Of a stretch of DNA of 46,933 nucleotides, positions 8,065-16,284 are shown piece after piece. Both the position numbers and the translations under genes were made by a program. The DNA is from an uncultured Brevibacillus sp. GTDB lineage: Bacteria; Bacillota; Bacilli; Brevibacillales; Brevibacillaceae. The stretch covers positions 1-46,933 of the forward strand of contig NZ_CANMZW010000047.1 of assembly GCF_947502445.1 (NCBI RefSeq), given 5' to 3'. The notes under the pieces are model-generated. The model did no database searches and was not told where the DNA came from. It saw only the letters and a list, made by a program, of their open reading frames with translations. Position 1 is the stretch's first letter. Each line of letters starts with the position of its first letter.

Positions 8065-9708
8065 CTAGAAACCAGTGATGGCAATTACACTCGGCATAGC
8101 TACTGAGCTTGCGCCTTTTGGCCAGTGGCTGGTCGGCTTGTCATACGACTTGAGGTTTTCACCTGGATGCTGAACGGACAAGAACAATGTTTTTTCATCA
8201 GGAGTAAACCAAGGACCCGTCATTTCCGAGCCAACTGGGCCAGAAGCGAATTGGGAAGCGATTCCTTTACTATTTCCCGTTGTTGGGATAAAGAATACAC
8301 CGTTATTGCCAAAAGGCTTGAAAATGCCTGTGTTCGTAGAGGAAGAAGAAATATCGGTCACTACCCACAGATTGCCGGCGCTGTCAAAAGCCATATTGTC
8401 AGGAGCTGCGAAGCCACTTTGCGGACCGCCTGCTGCAAAAATTTCAAACGTAAACTCCAGACCAGCGTGGTTGTTGTCATTCTCAAACAGACGAACGATT
8501 TGCCCGTAGAAATTGCCATGCTTGTCGTTGTTCGTCAGAGCGATAAAAATCGAGCCATCAATCGGATGAACTTCCAGATCCTCGGGACGGTCCATTGGTG
8601 TCGCGCCCACTGCTTTGGCAGCATCCCGGCAGTTCACCAGTATGTCAGCCTGGGAAGTAAACAATGGCTTGCCTTCACCGTTTACAGCTTTTTTCAAAGC
8701 GTCGCTTGTTGTGTAATCCAGAGCGACCCATTTCCCTTTACCAAAGTTGGCAACGAACAGAGTACCCTCTTCCAGTAACTTGGAGTTATTTTTTCCGGCC
8801 TTTGGATCGAATTTGCCTTTTGACACGTATTTGTACACGTATTGGTCCTTGGCATCGTCACCCATATAAACAACCAGCTGACCGGATGGCGCGAGTACCA
8901 TAGCTGTATTTTCATGTGAAAAGCGTCCGAGTGCAGTATGCTTTTTCGGAGTGGATTTTGGATCGAATGGGTCTACCTCAATTACCCAGCCGTAGTGATT
9001 CGCATCCTCCAGCTTGCAGTCGCCCACTACATCCATGTAGTTCTCTTCACAGGACAGTACGGTGTTCCAGAACGTAACCCCACCAGAGCAGTTTGCAAAC
9101 GTACCAATTACTTCTTTGCCGACAGATGCGGCAGGCCCGGTCAAAGCATGCTTTGTTAAGCCACTCACTCGACGACCGTATTTGGAATCGCTTACGAGCT
9201 TCCAGCTGCCATTTTCTTTTTTAATTTCGATGATGGAGCCGCCCAAAGCGTACAAGTATTTCTCGATTTGTGCAGATGTGCGTTTGTTATCGTCCGGGTT
9301 TGCATTCAGCGTGTCATAGCCAGTGACGTAATATTCCAACTCACCCAAATATTCGTGATTCACCCACAAGAGTCCGTGATTTGGATTCCCGTCGATCGGC
9401 AGAAAACAGGTGAAATCGTTGTTGAAACCGAAAGTATCGCCAGCTGCGTTAATTTTATCGCCATAAGATGCAACTAAATCGTATTTGAAGCCTTCCGGAA
9501 GGACCACGTCATCTTTCGTTGTTGGATGAATTTCTTTAAATTTCGGATTGAAATTATGCTTTTTCGTATCCAGTCCAAACAAGTGATCGGCTGTTTTTCC
9601 CGAGAGAGCGCTACCTGCTGCCAGTGCAGGAATTCCGGTAGCTACGGAAGCCAGTGCTGCTGTACCTGCTCCCAGATAGGTTAAAAACTGACGACGATTT
9701 ACATCCAT
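8065..9708 (-). CDS. PhoX-family (DUF839) phosphatase, Tat-exported
   Basis: Probable secreted alkaline phosphatase that releases phosphate from organic esters. The 547-residue protein begins with a twin-arginine signal, NRRQFLTYLGAG, followed by a hydrophobic stretch ending in ALAAGS. The body shows the beta-propeller features of the PhoX/DUF839 family: WVNHEYLGEL, a conserved cysteine pair in FANCSGG and LSCEENY, GRFSHENTAM, RPEDLEVHP and APDNMAF. PhoX enzymes bind calcium and iron and travel folded through Tat, which fits the tatA and tatC genes immediately downstream. A PhoP-box promoter precedes the gene. AAAGGAG lies upstream of the ATG. Confidence 0.9.
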   Translation of the reverse strand: MDVNRRQFLTYLGAGTAALASVATGIPALAAGSALSGKTADHLFGLDTKKHNFNPKFKEIHPTTKDDVVLPEGFKYDLVASYGDKINAAGDTFGFNNDFTCFLPIDGNPNHGLLWVNHEYLGELEYYVTGYDTLNANPDDNKRTSAQIEKYLYALGGSIIEIKKENGSWKLVSDSKYGRRVSGLTKHALTGPAASVGKEVIGTFANCSGGVTFWNTVLSCEENYMDVVGDCKLEDANHYGWVIEVDPFDPKSTPKKHTALGRFSHENTAMVLAPSGQLVVYMGDDAKDQYVYKYVSKGKFDPKAGKNNSKLLEEGTLFVANFGKGKWVALDYTTSDALKKAVNGEGKPLFTSQADILVNCRDAAKAVGATPMDRPEDLEVHPIDGSIFIALTNNDKHGNFYGQIVRLFENDNNHAGLEFTFEIFAAGGPQSGFAAPDNMAFDSAGNLWVVTDISSSSTNTGIFKPFGNNGVFFIPTTGNSKGIASQFASGPVGSEMTGPWFTPDEKTLFLSVQHPGENLKSYDKPTSHWPKGASSVAMPSVIAITGF

Positions 9709-9754
9709 TCCATATCGCTCCTTTTTTCTGCTGCTTTCTTCTCATTGTACGAGC

Positions 9755-9797
9755 TTTATATCTAGGCTGGATTAATCCTATATAAAGAGTGTGTAAA
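9755..9797 (-). promoter_or_regulatory. Pho-box promoter upstream of the phoX-like gene
   Basis: On the minus strand four hexamers repeat at an exact 11-base period: TTTACA (9797-9792), TTTATA (9786-9781), TTAATC (9775-9770) and TAGATA (9764-9759). The first two fit the Bacillus PhoP consensus TT(A/T/C)A(C/T)A exactly and the third has one mismatch. A -10 element TATAAA (9760-9755) follows directly. This is the layout of PhoP-activated promoters, which lack a good -35. Confidence 0.75.
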
Positions 9798-9833
9798 CAA
9801 AAAACAAAAATACCGCCCGATAAAAGGCGGTAT
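9798..9833 (-). terminator. Terminator after pabA
   Basis: ATACCGCC pairs with GGCGGTAT (9810-9817 with 9826-9833). On the minus strand it is followed by a T-rich tail (TTTTTGTTTTTTG). It stops the pabB-pabA transcript directly before the Pho box. Confidence 0.88.
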
Positions 9834-9848
9834 CTAATCATCTATTCG

Positions 9849-10433
9849 TTATCCTGTCGTATGACGCGCGTAGGTGGTCAGGAAGTTTTTCAGCAGCTGC
9901 TTGCCATGCTGGGTAATGATCGATTCCGGATGGAACTGAACACCCTCAATCGGGTATTCACGGTGACGAACTGCCATGATCTCGCCTTCAGCTGTTCGCG
10001 CTGTTACTTCCAATACACTCGGCATCGATGCTTCCTCCACAATCAGGGAGTGATAGCGGGCTGCAGTAAATGGAGACGGAATGCCTTGGAAAATCGTTTT
10101 TCCATCATGCAGGACCTCCGAGGTTTTTCCATGCATCAAGCGCTCTGCACGAATGACTTTGCCACCGAATACTTGACCAATGGACTGATGTCCCAGGCAA
10201 ACTCCCATAATCGGAATTTTCCCGGCAAAATGACGAATCGCGTCCATGCTGATTCCTGCCTCGTTTGGCGTGCATGGTCCCGGTGAGATCATCAAATAGT
10301 CCGGAGCCAACCGCTCAATCTCCTCAAGCGTGATTTTGTCATTGCGATGTACCCGCAGCTCTTCTCCCAGCTCACCCACGTATTGCACCAGGTTGTAAGT
10401 AAACGAATCGTAATTATCAATCATCAAAATCAT
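9849..10433 (-). CDS. pabA: Glutamine amidotransferase, aminodeoxychorismate/anthranilate synthase component II
   Basis: Releases ammonia from glutamine for PabB, and in many bacilli for TrpE as well. The 194-residue class I amidotransferase shows its triad: C79 in MGVCLGHQ, and H168 and E170 in FHPES. It starts with MILMIDNYDSFTYNL, typical of TrpG/PabA. It lies 21 bases downstream of pabB in the same transcript. No trp operon is visible nearby, so a role in tryptophan synthesis is possible but not shown. Confidence 0.95.
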   Translation of the reverse strand: MILMIDNYDSFTYNLVQYVGELGEELRVHRNDKITLEEIERLAPDYLMISPGPCTPNEAGISMDAIRHFAGKIPIMGVCLGHQSIGQVFGGKVIRAERLMHGKTSEVLHDGKTIFQGIPSPFTAARYHSLIVEEASMPSVLEVTARTAEGEIMAVRHREYPIEGVQFHPESIITQHGKQLLKNFLTTYARHTTG

Positions 10434-10454
10434 CTAACTCATCTCCTCTAGGCT

Positions 10455-11951
10455 CTACTTACTCATTCTCTGCTCGCAAAGCTCAAGTGCCTTCCATAAC
10501 GCTTCTGCCTTTTTCAATGACTCACGATACTCCGCCTCTGGTGTCGAATCAATCACGATACCTGCCCCTGCCTGAACATGAGCGACGCCATCCATTACTA
10601 CCATGGTTCGGATCGCGATGTTAACCTCGACCTCGCCATTGAAGCCAAACCAGCCGATCGACCCCGTATACACTCCACGCTTGACTGGCTCCAGCTCTTC
10701 GATGATTTCCATCGTACGCACTTTGGGTGCCCCCGTAATGGTCCCACCTGGAAAAGCTGCTGCTACTGCGTCAAACGCATCCTTGTCATCGGCAAGCTCT
10801 CCTTTGACATGGGAGACGATATGCATGACATGGGAGTATTTCTCCACGACCATGAATTCGCTCACTTCGACACTGCCGAAGCGGCAAACTCGCCCCAAGT
10901 CATTTCGTTCCAGATCAACCAGCATAACGTGCTCTGCTCGTTCCTTTTCATTATCGATCAGCTCACGTGCCAAAGCCTCATCCTGGGCATCTGTTTGCCC
11001 GCGTGGACGGGTACCCGCAATCGGACGCGTATGCACCTCGCCACCCTTCACCTTTACCAATAGCTCGGGTGAAGCGCTGACCAGCTGAAACTCGGGAAAG
11101 CTCACGTAACCCATATACGGAGAAGGATTCAGCTTGCGCAGGACTTCATACACTTCAGGAGGTGATACCTGTAATGGCTTGCTCTGCCGCACAGATAGAT
11201 TCACCTGGAAAACATCCCCTTGAGAGATGTACTCCTGCACACGGCGCACGGCTGCCTCAAACTGATCCTGAGCAAATGATACCTCTACCGGCGTCTCATG
11301 CGACAACGGTCTTTTCCGTAGGGCTTCCCAATCTGTAGGATCCGTGTCCATAACCATCGAGGTTACCAAAGCCAAGCGTTTTTCGATATGCTCTACACCC
11401 TGCTGATATGCCTCTTCGCTCAATGCATCAGCCGGCAAATGGGTCAGACAGATGATTTCTCGTGTCTCATGATCAAAGACAAGAAGGTCTTGCATCATCA
11501 TAACATACAGGTCAGGCAACTGTAAGTCGTCTGTCGCGATCTGCGGCAGGGTTGGTTCAAAAAACCGGTTCATGTCATAGCTCATGTATCCTACCGCGCC
11601 TCCAGAAAAATCAGGCATTTCTGGAAGGACGGGTGTTTTGTACCGGGCAAGCAGGTCCCGCAATGCATCCAGTGGATGATCCGCCAAAAGGCTCTCTATA
11701 CGACCATCAGCATACACGACCACAGTTTCTCCCTGCCCACTACGCAAGGTTGCGATTGGTTGATAGCCCAAAAACGTATACCGACCCGCTCGTCCACTTT
11801 CCAACAGGACAGCATCTTGCATGGATGGCTGCAAAGCTTTCAATACTTGCCATGGATCTACATGAGCTGCCCATTTACCACGAACGGCTAGCGGGATTAA
11901 CGAAAAGGTATTGGCGTAGTTCTGGCATTCTGCATAACTAGGGAATGGCAC
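10455..11951 (-). CDS. pabB: Aminodeoxychorismate synthase component I
   Basis: Converts chorismate plus ammonia to 4-amino-4-deoxychorismate. The 498-residue protein carries the chorismate-binding fold, with PIAGTRPRG, LVDLERNDLGRV and the PGGTITGAPKVR loop. The start is GTG at 11951, since an in-frame TGA lies four codons upstream; GGAG sits about 11 bases before it, slightly far. TrpE is the main alternative, but pairing with pabA, pabC and folP makes PabB much more likely. It is the first gene of the folate cluster. Confidence 0.93.
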   Translation of the reverse strand: MPFPSYAECQNYANTFSLIPLAVRGKWAAHVDPWQVLKALQPSMQDAVLLESGRAGRYTFLGYQPIATLRSGQGETVVVYADGRIESLLADHPLDALRDLLARYKTPVLPEMPDFSGGAVGYMSYDMNRFFEPTLPQIATDDLQLPDLYVMMMQDLLVFDHETREIICLTHLPADALSEEAYQQGVEHIEKRLALVTSMVMDTDPTDWEALRKRPLSHETPVEVSFAQDQFEAAVRRVQEYISQGDVFQVNLSVRQSKPLQVSPPEVYEVLRKLNPSPYMGYVSFPEFQLVSASPELLVKVKGGEVHTRPIAGTRPRGQTDAQDEALARELIDNEKERAEHVMLVDLERNDLGRVCRFGSVEVSEFMVVEKYSHVMHIVSHVKGELADDKDAFDAVAAAFPGGTITGAPKVRTMEIIEELEPVKRGVYTGSIGWFGFNGEVEVNIAIRTMVVMDGVAHVQAGAGIVIDSTPEAEYRESLKKAEALWKALELCEQRMSK

Positions 11952-11992
11952 TCCTGTTCACGCTCCGGTCTTTTACGTAGTATTATCCGTTC

Positions 11993-12021
11993 ATTATATA
12001 GGCGGCCTATATGAATGGAAA
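11993..12021 (-). promoter_or_regulatory. Promoter of pabB
   Basis: A perfect TATAAT (11998-11993, minus strand) lies 17 bases after TTTCCA (12021-12016), a partial match to the -35. The -35 overlaps the foot of the cysK terminator. No riboswitch-like structure is apparent in the short leader. Confidence 0.55.
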
Positions 12022-12054
12022 GACCACGGTGCATAAAAAGGCACACCGTGGTCT
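12021..12054 (-). terminator. Terminator after cysK
   Basis: AGACCACGGTG (12021-12031) pairs perfectly with CACCGTGGTCT (12044-12054). The minus-strand tail is short (TTTCCATTC). The stem is strong enough to separate cysK from pabB. Confidence 0.75.
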
Positions 12055-12070
12055 CGTAACTTTTTCCCAA

Positions 12071-13003
12071 TTAGTCTTCGAATTGATAGAGCGGAGTGGA
12101 CAGGTAGCGTTCGCCATTGGATGGAATGATCGCGATGACTTTTTTGCCCTTCCCTAGCTTAGCCGCTACTTGCAATGCAGCATGAATGGCTGCTCCAGAG
12201 GAGATACCGCCCAAGATGCCTTCCGTACGAGCAACACGTCGAGCTGTTTCAAAAGCATCCTCGTTCTCTACCTTGATAATTTCATCGTAGACACCCGTAT
12301 CCAGAATTTGCGGAACGAAGCCCGCTCCGATCCCTTGAATTTTATGTGGTCCTGGTTTTCCTCCAGAGAGTACAGGGGAAGCCGCAGGCTCTACTGCTAC
12401 GATGTGTACATTCGGGTATTGCTCGCGCAGCACTTGACCTACGCCTGTAATTGTTCCACCGGTTCCGATCCCGGAAATAAACGCATCTACACCGCCGATT
12501 TCTTGGGCTTGCTCCAGCAGCTCACGCGCAGTCGTTTCACGGTGAATCGCAGGATTGGCGAGGTTATTGAACTGTTGCGGAATGAAATAGGTGCTGTCTT
12601 CTTTCGCCAGCTCTTCGGCTTTGCGAATCGCACCACCCATGCCCTCTGCTCCTGGTGTCAGAACCAGCTGTGCTCCATATGCACGCAACAAATTGCGACG
12701 CTCAATACTCATCGTCTCTGGCATGACCAGAATGGATTTGTAGCCTTTTGCAGCCGCAACCATTGCAAGACCAATCCCGGTATTTCCGCTCGTAGGTTCG
12801 ATAATTGTATCACCGGGTTTTAGACTTCCATCTGCTTCTGCTGCCTCAATCATGGCGAGTGCGATACGATCTTTTACACTGCTTCCTGGGTTGAAAAACT
12901 CCAGCTTCAAATAAATGTCTGCACTATCTTCGGTGACAACACGGTTCAGCTTCACTAATGGTGTGTATCCAATCAAATCGGTAATGGAATTAGCCACGCG
13001 CAT
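12071..13003 (-). CDS. cysK: Cysteine synthase A (O-acetylserine sulfhydrylase)
   Basis: Makes cysteine from O-acetylserine and sulfide with PLP. The 310-residue fold-type II enzyme shows the PLP lysine K44 in NPGSSVKDR, the substrate loop EPTSGNTGIG (69-78) and the phosphate-binding GIGTGGTITG. In Bacillus subtilis the product also partners with the repressor CymR. It lies between the prsA-like gene and pabB, the order seen in Bacillus subtilis. Confidence 0.96.
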   Translation of the reverse strand: MRVANSITDLIGYTPLVKLNRVVTEDSADIYLKLEFFNPGSSVKDRIALAMIEAAEADGSLKPGDTIIEPTSGNTGIGLAMVAAAKGYKSILVMPETMSIERRNLLRAYGAQLVLTPGAEGMGGAIRKAEELAKEDSTYFIPQQFNNLANPAIHRETTARELLEQAQEIGGVDAFISGIGTGGTITGVGQVLREQYPNVHIVAVEPAASPVLSGGKPGPHKIQGIGAGFVPQILDTGVYDEIIKVENEDAFETARRVARTEGILGGISSGAAIHAALQVAAKLGKGKKVIAIIPSNGERYLSTPLYQFED

Positions 13004-13059
13004 ATGTCCTGCCCCCTCATTTTTAATAGCCGAGTAAAACGCTAGGATTTATAGTTTTA

Positions 13060-13088
13060 ATTATATCAACGGTTGCCCATTTGGTCAA
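13060..13088 (-). promoter_or_regulatory. Promoter of cysK
   Basis: TTGACC (13088-13083, minus strand) and TATAAT (13065-13060) are separated by exactly 17 bases. The -35 overlaps the stop codon of the upstream prsA-like gene. I could not recognise a clear CymR site. Confidence 0.8.
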
Positions 13089-13987
13089 TGAGGCATTTGC
13101 CCAGAAATCTGAACATCAACTGACTTTCGCAGCTGCTCCAGAATGGTATCCAGGGACTCTACCTGTGCATAGGCCACCTCGCGCCGCAGCTCCTCCTTGA
13201 TCTCCTCAAAGGTTCGCTTCTCGGCATCCCTTTTTTCTGCGATGCGGTAGATCGCATATTGATCTCCGACTTTTACGACAGCGCTGTTTTTACTCGTTCC
13301 CAAATCAGCGATTACCGTTTTTGCCTCATCTGGCAAGCGGGTAGCATTCATCGAAATCCACCCCATGTCTCCTCCATTAGACGCCGTCAAACTATCAATG
13401 GAGCGTTCCTTGGCGAGTGTTTCAAAATTGGCTCCCTGCGAAAGCTCTGCCGATACTTGTCCTGCTTCCTTCTGTGATGCGACTACGATTTGATATAAAT
13501 GCACCTGCATGGGCCTAGCGTAGCGATCCGGGTTGTTGTTGTAAATCGTCAGCAACTCATCGTCCTTGACGATAATGTCTTTGGTTGCAAGCGCTTGCAG
13601 TAACAGCTGATATGTAATTTCCTGCTTCAACGCTTCCACACTCGTTCCTGCTTGCTTGACCAGTGCTTCCGCAAATTCACTGTCCGTTTGACTACCATAG
13701 CTGTCTTTAATTTGAGCCACTTCTTTATCCAGCTGCTTTTGATCAACGGTAATCCCTAAACGCTTGGCTTCCTGAAAAACGACTTCGCGATTAATCATGT
13801 CATCCAGCACTTGCTTGCCGAATTTTTGCTTGAGTGCAGCTACATACGCTGCTTCACTAATCGTCTTGTCTCCTACAACCGCGGCAGACTGAAGCTTGCC
13901 GGATGACTGGTAATAGCCCCATGTCACGGCAAGCAACAGCAAAACGAGTGCTCCAATGAATGCCCACAACCCTTTGACGTTGGTCAT
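13085..13987 (-). CDS. Membrane-anchored peptidyl-prolyl isomerase (PrsA/SurA-like, YacD)
   Basis: Probable extracytoplasmic foldase. The roughly 300-residue protein has an N-terminal membrane segment (WAFIGALVLLLLAVTWGYY) and no lipobox. A SurA-type helical N domain follows, with VVFQEAKRLGITVDQKQLD, then a PpiC rotamase domain containing MQVHLYQIVVAS and SNGGDMGWI. The start is the ATG at 13987, with AGGAGAGG upstream; a start seven codons earlier is less likely. Location between hslO and cysK matches yacD of Bacillus subtilis. Confidence 0.88.
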   Translation of the reverse strand: MTNVKGLWAFIGALVLLLLAVTWGYYQSSGKLQSAAVVGDKTISEAAYVAALKQKFGKQVLDDMINREVVFQEAKRLGITVDQKQLDKEVAQIKDSYGSQTDSEFAEALVKQAGTSVEALKQEITYQLLLQALATKDIIVKDDELLTIYNNNPDRYARPMQVHLYQIVVASQKEAGQVSAELSQGANFETLAKERSIDSLTASNGGDMGWISMNATRLPDEAKTVIADLGTSKNSAVVKVGDQYAIYRIAEKRDAEKRTFEEIKEELRREVAYAQVESLDTILEQLRKSVDVQISGQMPH

Positions 13988-14034
13988 GCCACCCTCTCCT
14001 CGCCTCAAACCACGCTTACATGTCGCTTATGATG

Positions 14035-14907
14035 TTACATTTCGTTCAAGATGTCCGTGAGCGCAGCTTCGTCATAATAATAGCGTTCATTACAGAAATG
14101 GCAGTGTACTTCTGCCTCACCTTGCTCATCGATCATACTTTGCATTTCCTCGCGTCCCAAACTGATGAGTGCTTGGGTCACTTTTTCCTCTGAACATTTA
14201 CAGTGAAATTTGATTTCGGTGCGGCTGAGATATTTCGGCTCATCTAACACTCTCGCCAAAATTTCTTCTGGTGTCAGCCCTTCGCCAATCATGCGCGATA
14301 CTTGCGGCAGTTGGCTCAGGCGCTCCTCAATCTGTGCTACCACTTCATCTGGCGTGAAAGGCATCAGCTGCAAAATAAAGCCGCCTGCAGCGAGTACCGA
14401 CCGATCCTCTGGGTTCACGAGTACACCTACACCGACCGCGGATGGTGTCTGCTCGGACGTTACGAAATAATACGTGAAGTCCTCTCCGATTTCTCCAGAA
14501 ACGATCGGGGAGCTGCCTTGATACGGCTCCTTCAACCCGAGATCCTTGCTCACGTAGACGAACCCTTCTGTTCCCACTGCACGTGCCACATCCAGCTTGC
14601 CTTTGTCATTGAGCTCAAAGTGAATGTGCGGCTCAGTAACATAAGCCACCCCTTCGCCATCTGCATTGACTTCTGCCACGATCTGCCCGATTGGGCCATT
14701 CCCTTTTACTTTGACATTGATGCTTTCGTTTCCTTTTAGCATAGCTCCCATCATTAACGACACGGTTAGCGTACGACCTGCTGCCGCGGTTGCTGTATTC
14801 CACATGTCGTGACGTCGACGGATTTCTTCTACAATATCTGTCGTACGCGCCGCAAAAGCACGGACATGTCCATTAAAGCCGGTTGCTCTTATTAAATAAT
14901 CGCTCAT
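14035..14907 (-). CDS. hslO: 33 kDa redox-regulated chaperonin Hsp33
   Basis: Holdase chaperone switched on by oxidative unfolding. About 290 residues. The C-terminal redox switch is visible as the zinc-binding cysteines FHCKC and HCHFCNERY. The N-terminal domain begins SDYLIRATGFNGHVRAFA, typical of the family. The start is the ATG at 14907, eight bases after AAAGGAGG. It is 47 bases upstream of the prsA-like gene and shares its direction. Confidence 0.96.
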   Translation of the reverse strand: MSDYLIRATGFNGHVRAFAARTTDIVEEIRRRHDMWNTATAAAGRTLTVSLMMGAMLKGNESINVKVKGNGPIGQIVAEVNADGEGVAYVTEPHIHFELNDKGKLDVARAVGTEGFVYVSKDLGLKEPYQGSSPIVSGEIGEDFTYYFVTSEQTPSAVGVGVLVNPEDRSVLAAGGFILQLMPFTPDEVVAQIEERLSQLPQVSRMIGEGLTPEEILARVLDEPKYLSRTEIKFHCKCSEEKVTQALISLGREEMQSMIDEQGEAEVHCHFCNERYYYDEAALTDILNEM

Positions 14908-15035
14908 GTAGCGATCCTCCTTTTGGCATAAAAAAATTCTGAAGCTGCTTGTAACAGTGTACCACAACAAACGGTAGCTACGCTTCTGACCCTGCGCTTC
15001 CCAAACACTTCTATTCCTACCTGCGCTAAACCGCG

Positions 15036-15067
15036 CAAAAAAACCCCCTCTGCAAGCGAGAGGGGGT
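15036..15067 (-). terminator. Terminator after the sigma factor gene
   Basis: ACCCCCTCT (15043-15051) pairs with AGAGGGGGT (15059-15067). On the minus strand seven T residues follow. It separates the sigma factor gene from hslO. Confidence 0.92.
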
Positions 15068-15080
15068 CGCGTCGTAATCG

Positions 15081-16025
15081 TTACTGTAAATACTCTTTTA
15101 ATACTCGGGAAGCTTTTTGAGTGCGCAGCCGATCAATCGTAGTAGCCTCGATCTGGCGGATACGCTCACGGGTAAGACCAAACATCTTGCCTACTTCCTC
15201 CAACGTGTAAACCTGATCATCATACAAACCATAACGCATGGAAATGATCTCTTGCGCCCGCGGACTCAGGCGTTCCAAGGCAGCGCGCATCTGTGAGCGT
15301 AAATCAACTTTCTCGATCCAATCATCCAGGGATGACAAACCATCATCCATGATTTCCGCATAGCTGAGGCACTCATCGTCATGTCCAGCCATCCAGGCAT
15401 CTTCATCTGGCTCTGCGTCGATTGACTCCATTTTCATCATCAAGGCGAGCTCAATCGCGTCGACCTTTTCTAATGGAATGTCCAGCAGTCCGGCAATCTC
15501 ATGGCGATCGGGCGTACGGTTTAATGCTTGTACAAGATGTAACACTTGTTTTTGGTACTGGCGAATCTGTTCGTGCATGTGAACAGGGATACGTATCAAA
15601 GTCCCCTTGTCGTTGATCGCTCGCGTAATCGCTTGGGATATCCACCAATGCGAGTAATGATAGAGTCGAACACCACGGCCCACGTCAAACTTGTCAATTG
15701 CGGTAAACAAACCAATCGTGCCCTCCTGAATCAAATCCAGGAATGGCATACCTCTTTTCAGATGTCTCAAAGCCGTACTGACGACATAGCGCAAATAGGC
15801 TCGCACAAGAGTTTCACGCGCATCCAGATCGCCATCCTTTTGATAGCGGACCAGGCACGCTAGCTCTTCTTCTTTGTCCAACATGGGTGTTGCAGCGACG
15901 CTTTCCAAAAACAGCAAGGCAGACGTGTCTGATCGTAGCGACCGGGGCACGGTAATTCCTAACTGAGCTTCGACTTCCCGCCAACGCCGGGGAGTAGAAT
16001 GGAATGAGGAGGTACTCAAAGTCAT
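15081..16025 (-). CDS. Group 2 RpoD-like sigma factor
   Basis: RNA polymerase sigma factor of the primary family, about 314 residues, lacking region 1.1. Region 2 contains YVVSTALRHLKRGMPFLDLIQEGTIGL and the region 2.4 helix WWISQAITRAI, which keeps the Gln and Thr that read the -10. Region 4.2 is YTLEEVGKMFGLTRERIRQIE, nearly identical to vegetative sigma factors. It should therefore recognise sigma-A-like promoters. An acidic insert (MESIDAEPDEDAWMAGHDDE) sits in region 3. The start may be the ATG at 16025 (GAGGG upstream) or a TTG at 16031 (AGGAG upstream). Confidence 0.9.
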   Translation of the reverse strand: MTLSTSSFHSTPRRWREVEAQLGITVPRSLRSDTSALLFLESVAATPMLDKEEELACLVRYQKDGDLDARETLVRAYLRYVVSTALRHLKRGMPFLDLIQEGTIGLFTAIDKFDVGRGVRLYHYSHWWISQAITRAINDKGTLIRIPVHMHEQIRQYQKQVLHLVQALNRTPDRHEIAGLLDIPLEKVDAIELALMMKMESIDAEPDEDAWMAGHDDECLSYAEIMDDGLSSLDDWIEKVDLRSQMRAALERLSPRAQEIISMRYGLYDDQVYTLEEVGKMFGLTRERIRQIEATTIDRLRTQKASRVLKEYLQ

Positions 16026-16205
16026 ATGCAACCCTCACTTCTCCTGGAATGGAAGACTCACGATGAAGGTAGGCGAGTAACGAAATGGTTTACTGTAACC
16101 GTATTTCGACAAAACTTGTTTGATTCCTGCCAGTTTACAGAATATTAACAGTTCTCCTACCCGATTTTGCTGGTAACCCTTCCTTAATATAGGGTCTATC
16201 TGCAC

Positions 16206-16237
16206 GACAAAAACCATCCCCAGCAGACAGGGATGGT
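16206..16237 (-). terminator. Terminator after oppF
   Basis: ACCATCCC (16213-16220) pairs with GGGATGGT (16230-16237) and is followed on the minus strand by TTTTTGTCG. It ends the ykfB-ykfC-oppF transcript. The remaining bases between 16032 and 16205 hold no recognised gene. Confidence 0.85.
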
Positions 16238-16284
16238 GTCAGAACTTTGTCGAATTTTCTGTTGAGCGATTCAGCTTGCCGCCA

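Noticed and set aside
16035..16217. A 60-codon frame upstream of the sigma factor gene
   Set aside because: No ribosome site, no hydrophobic or domain pattern, and it overlaps the oppF terminator.
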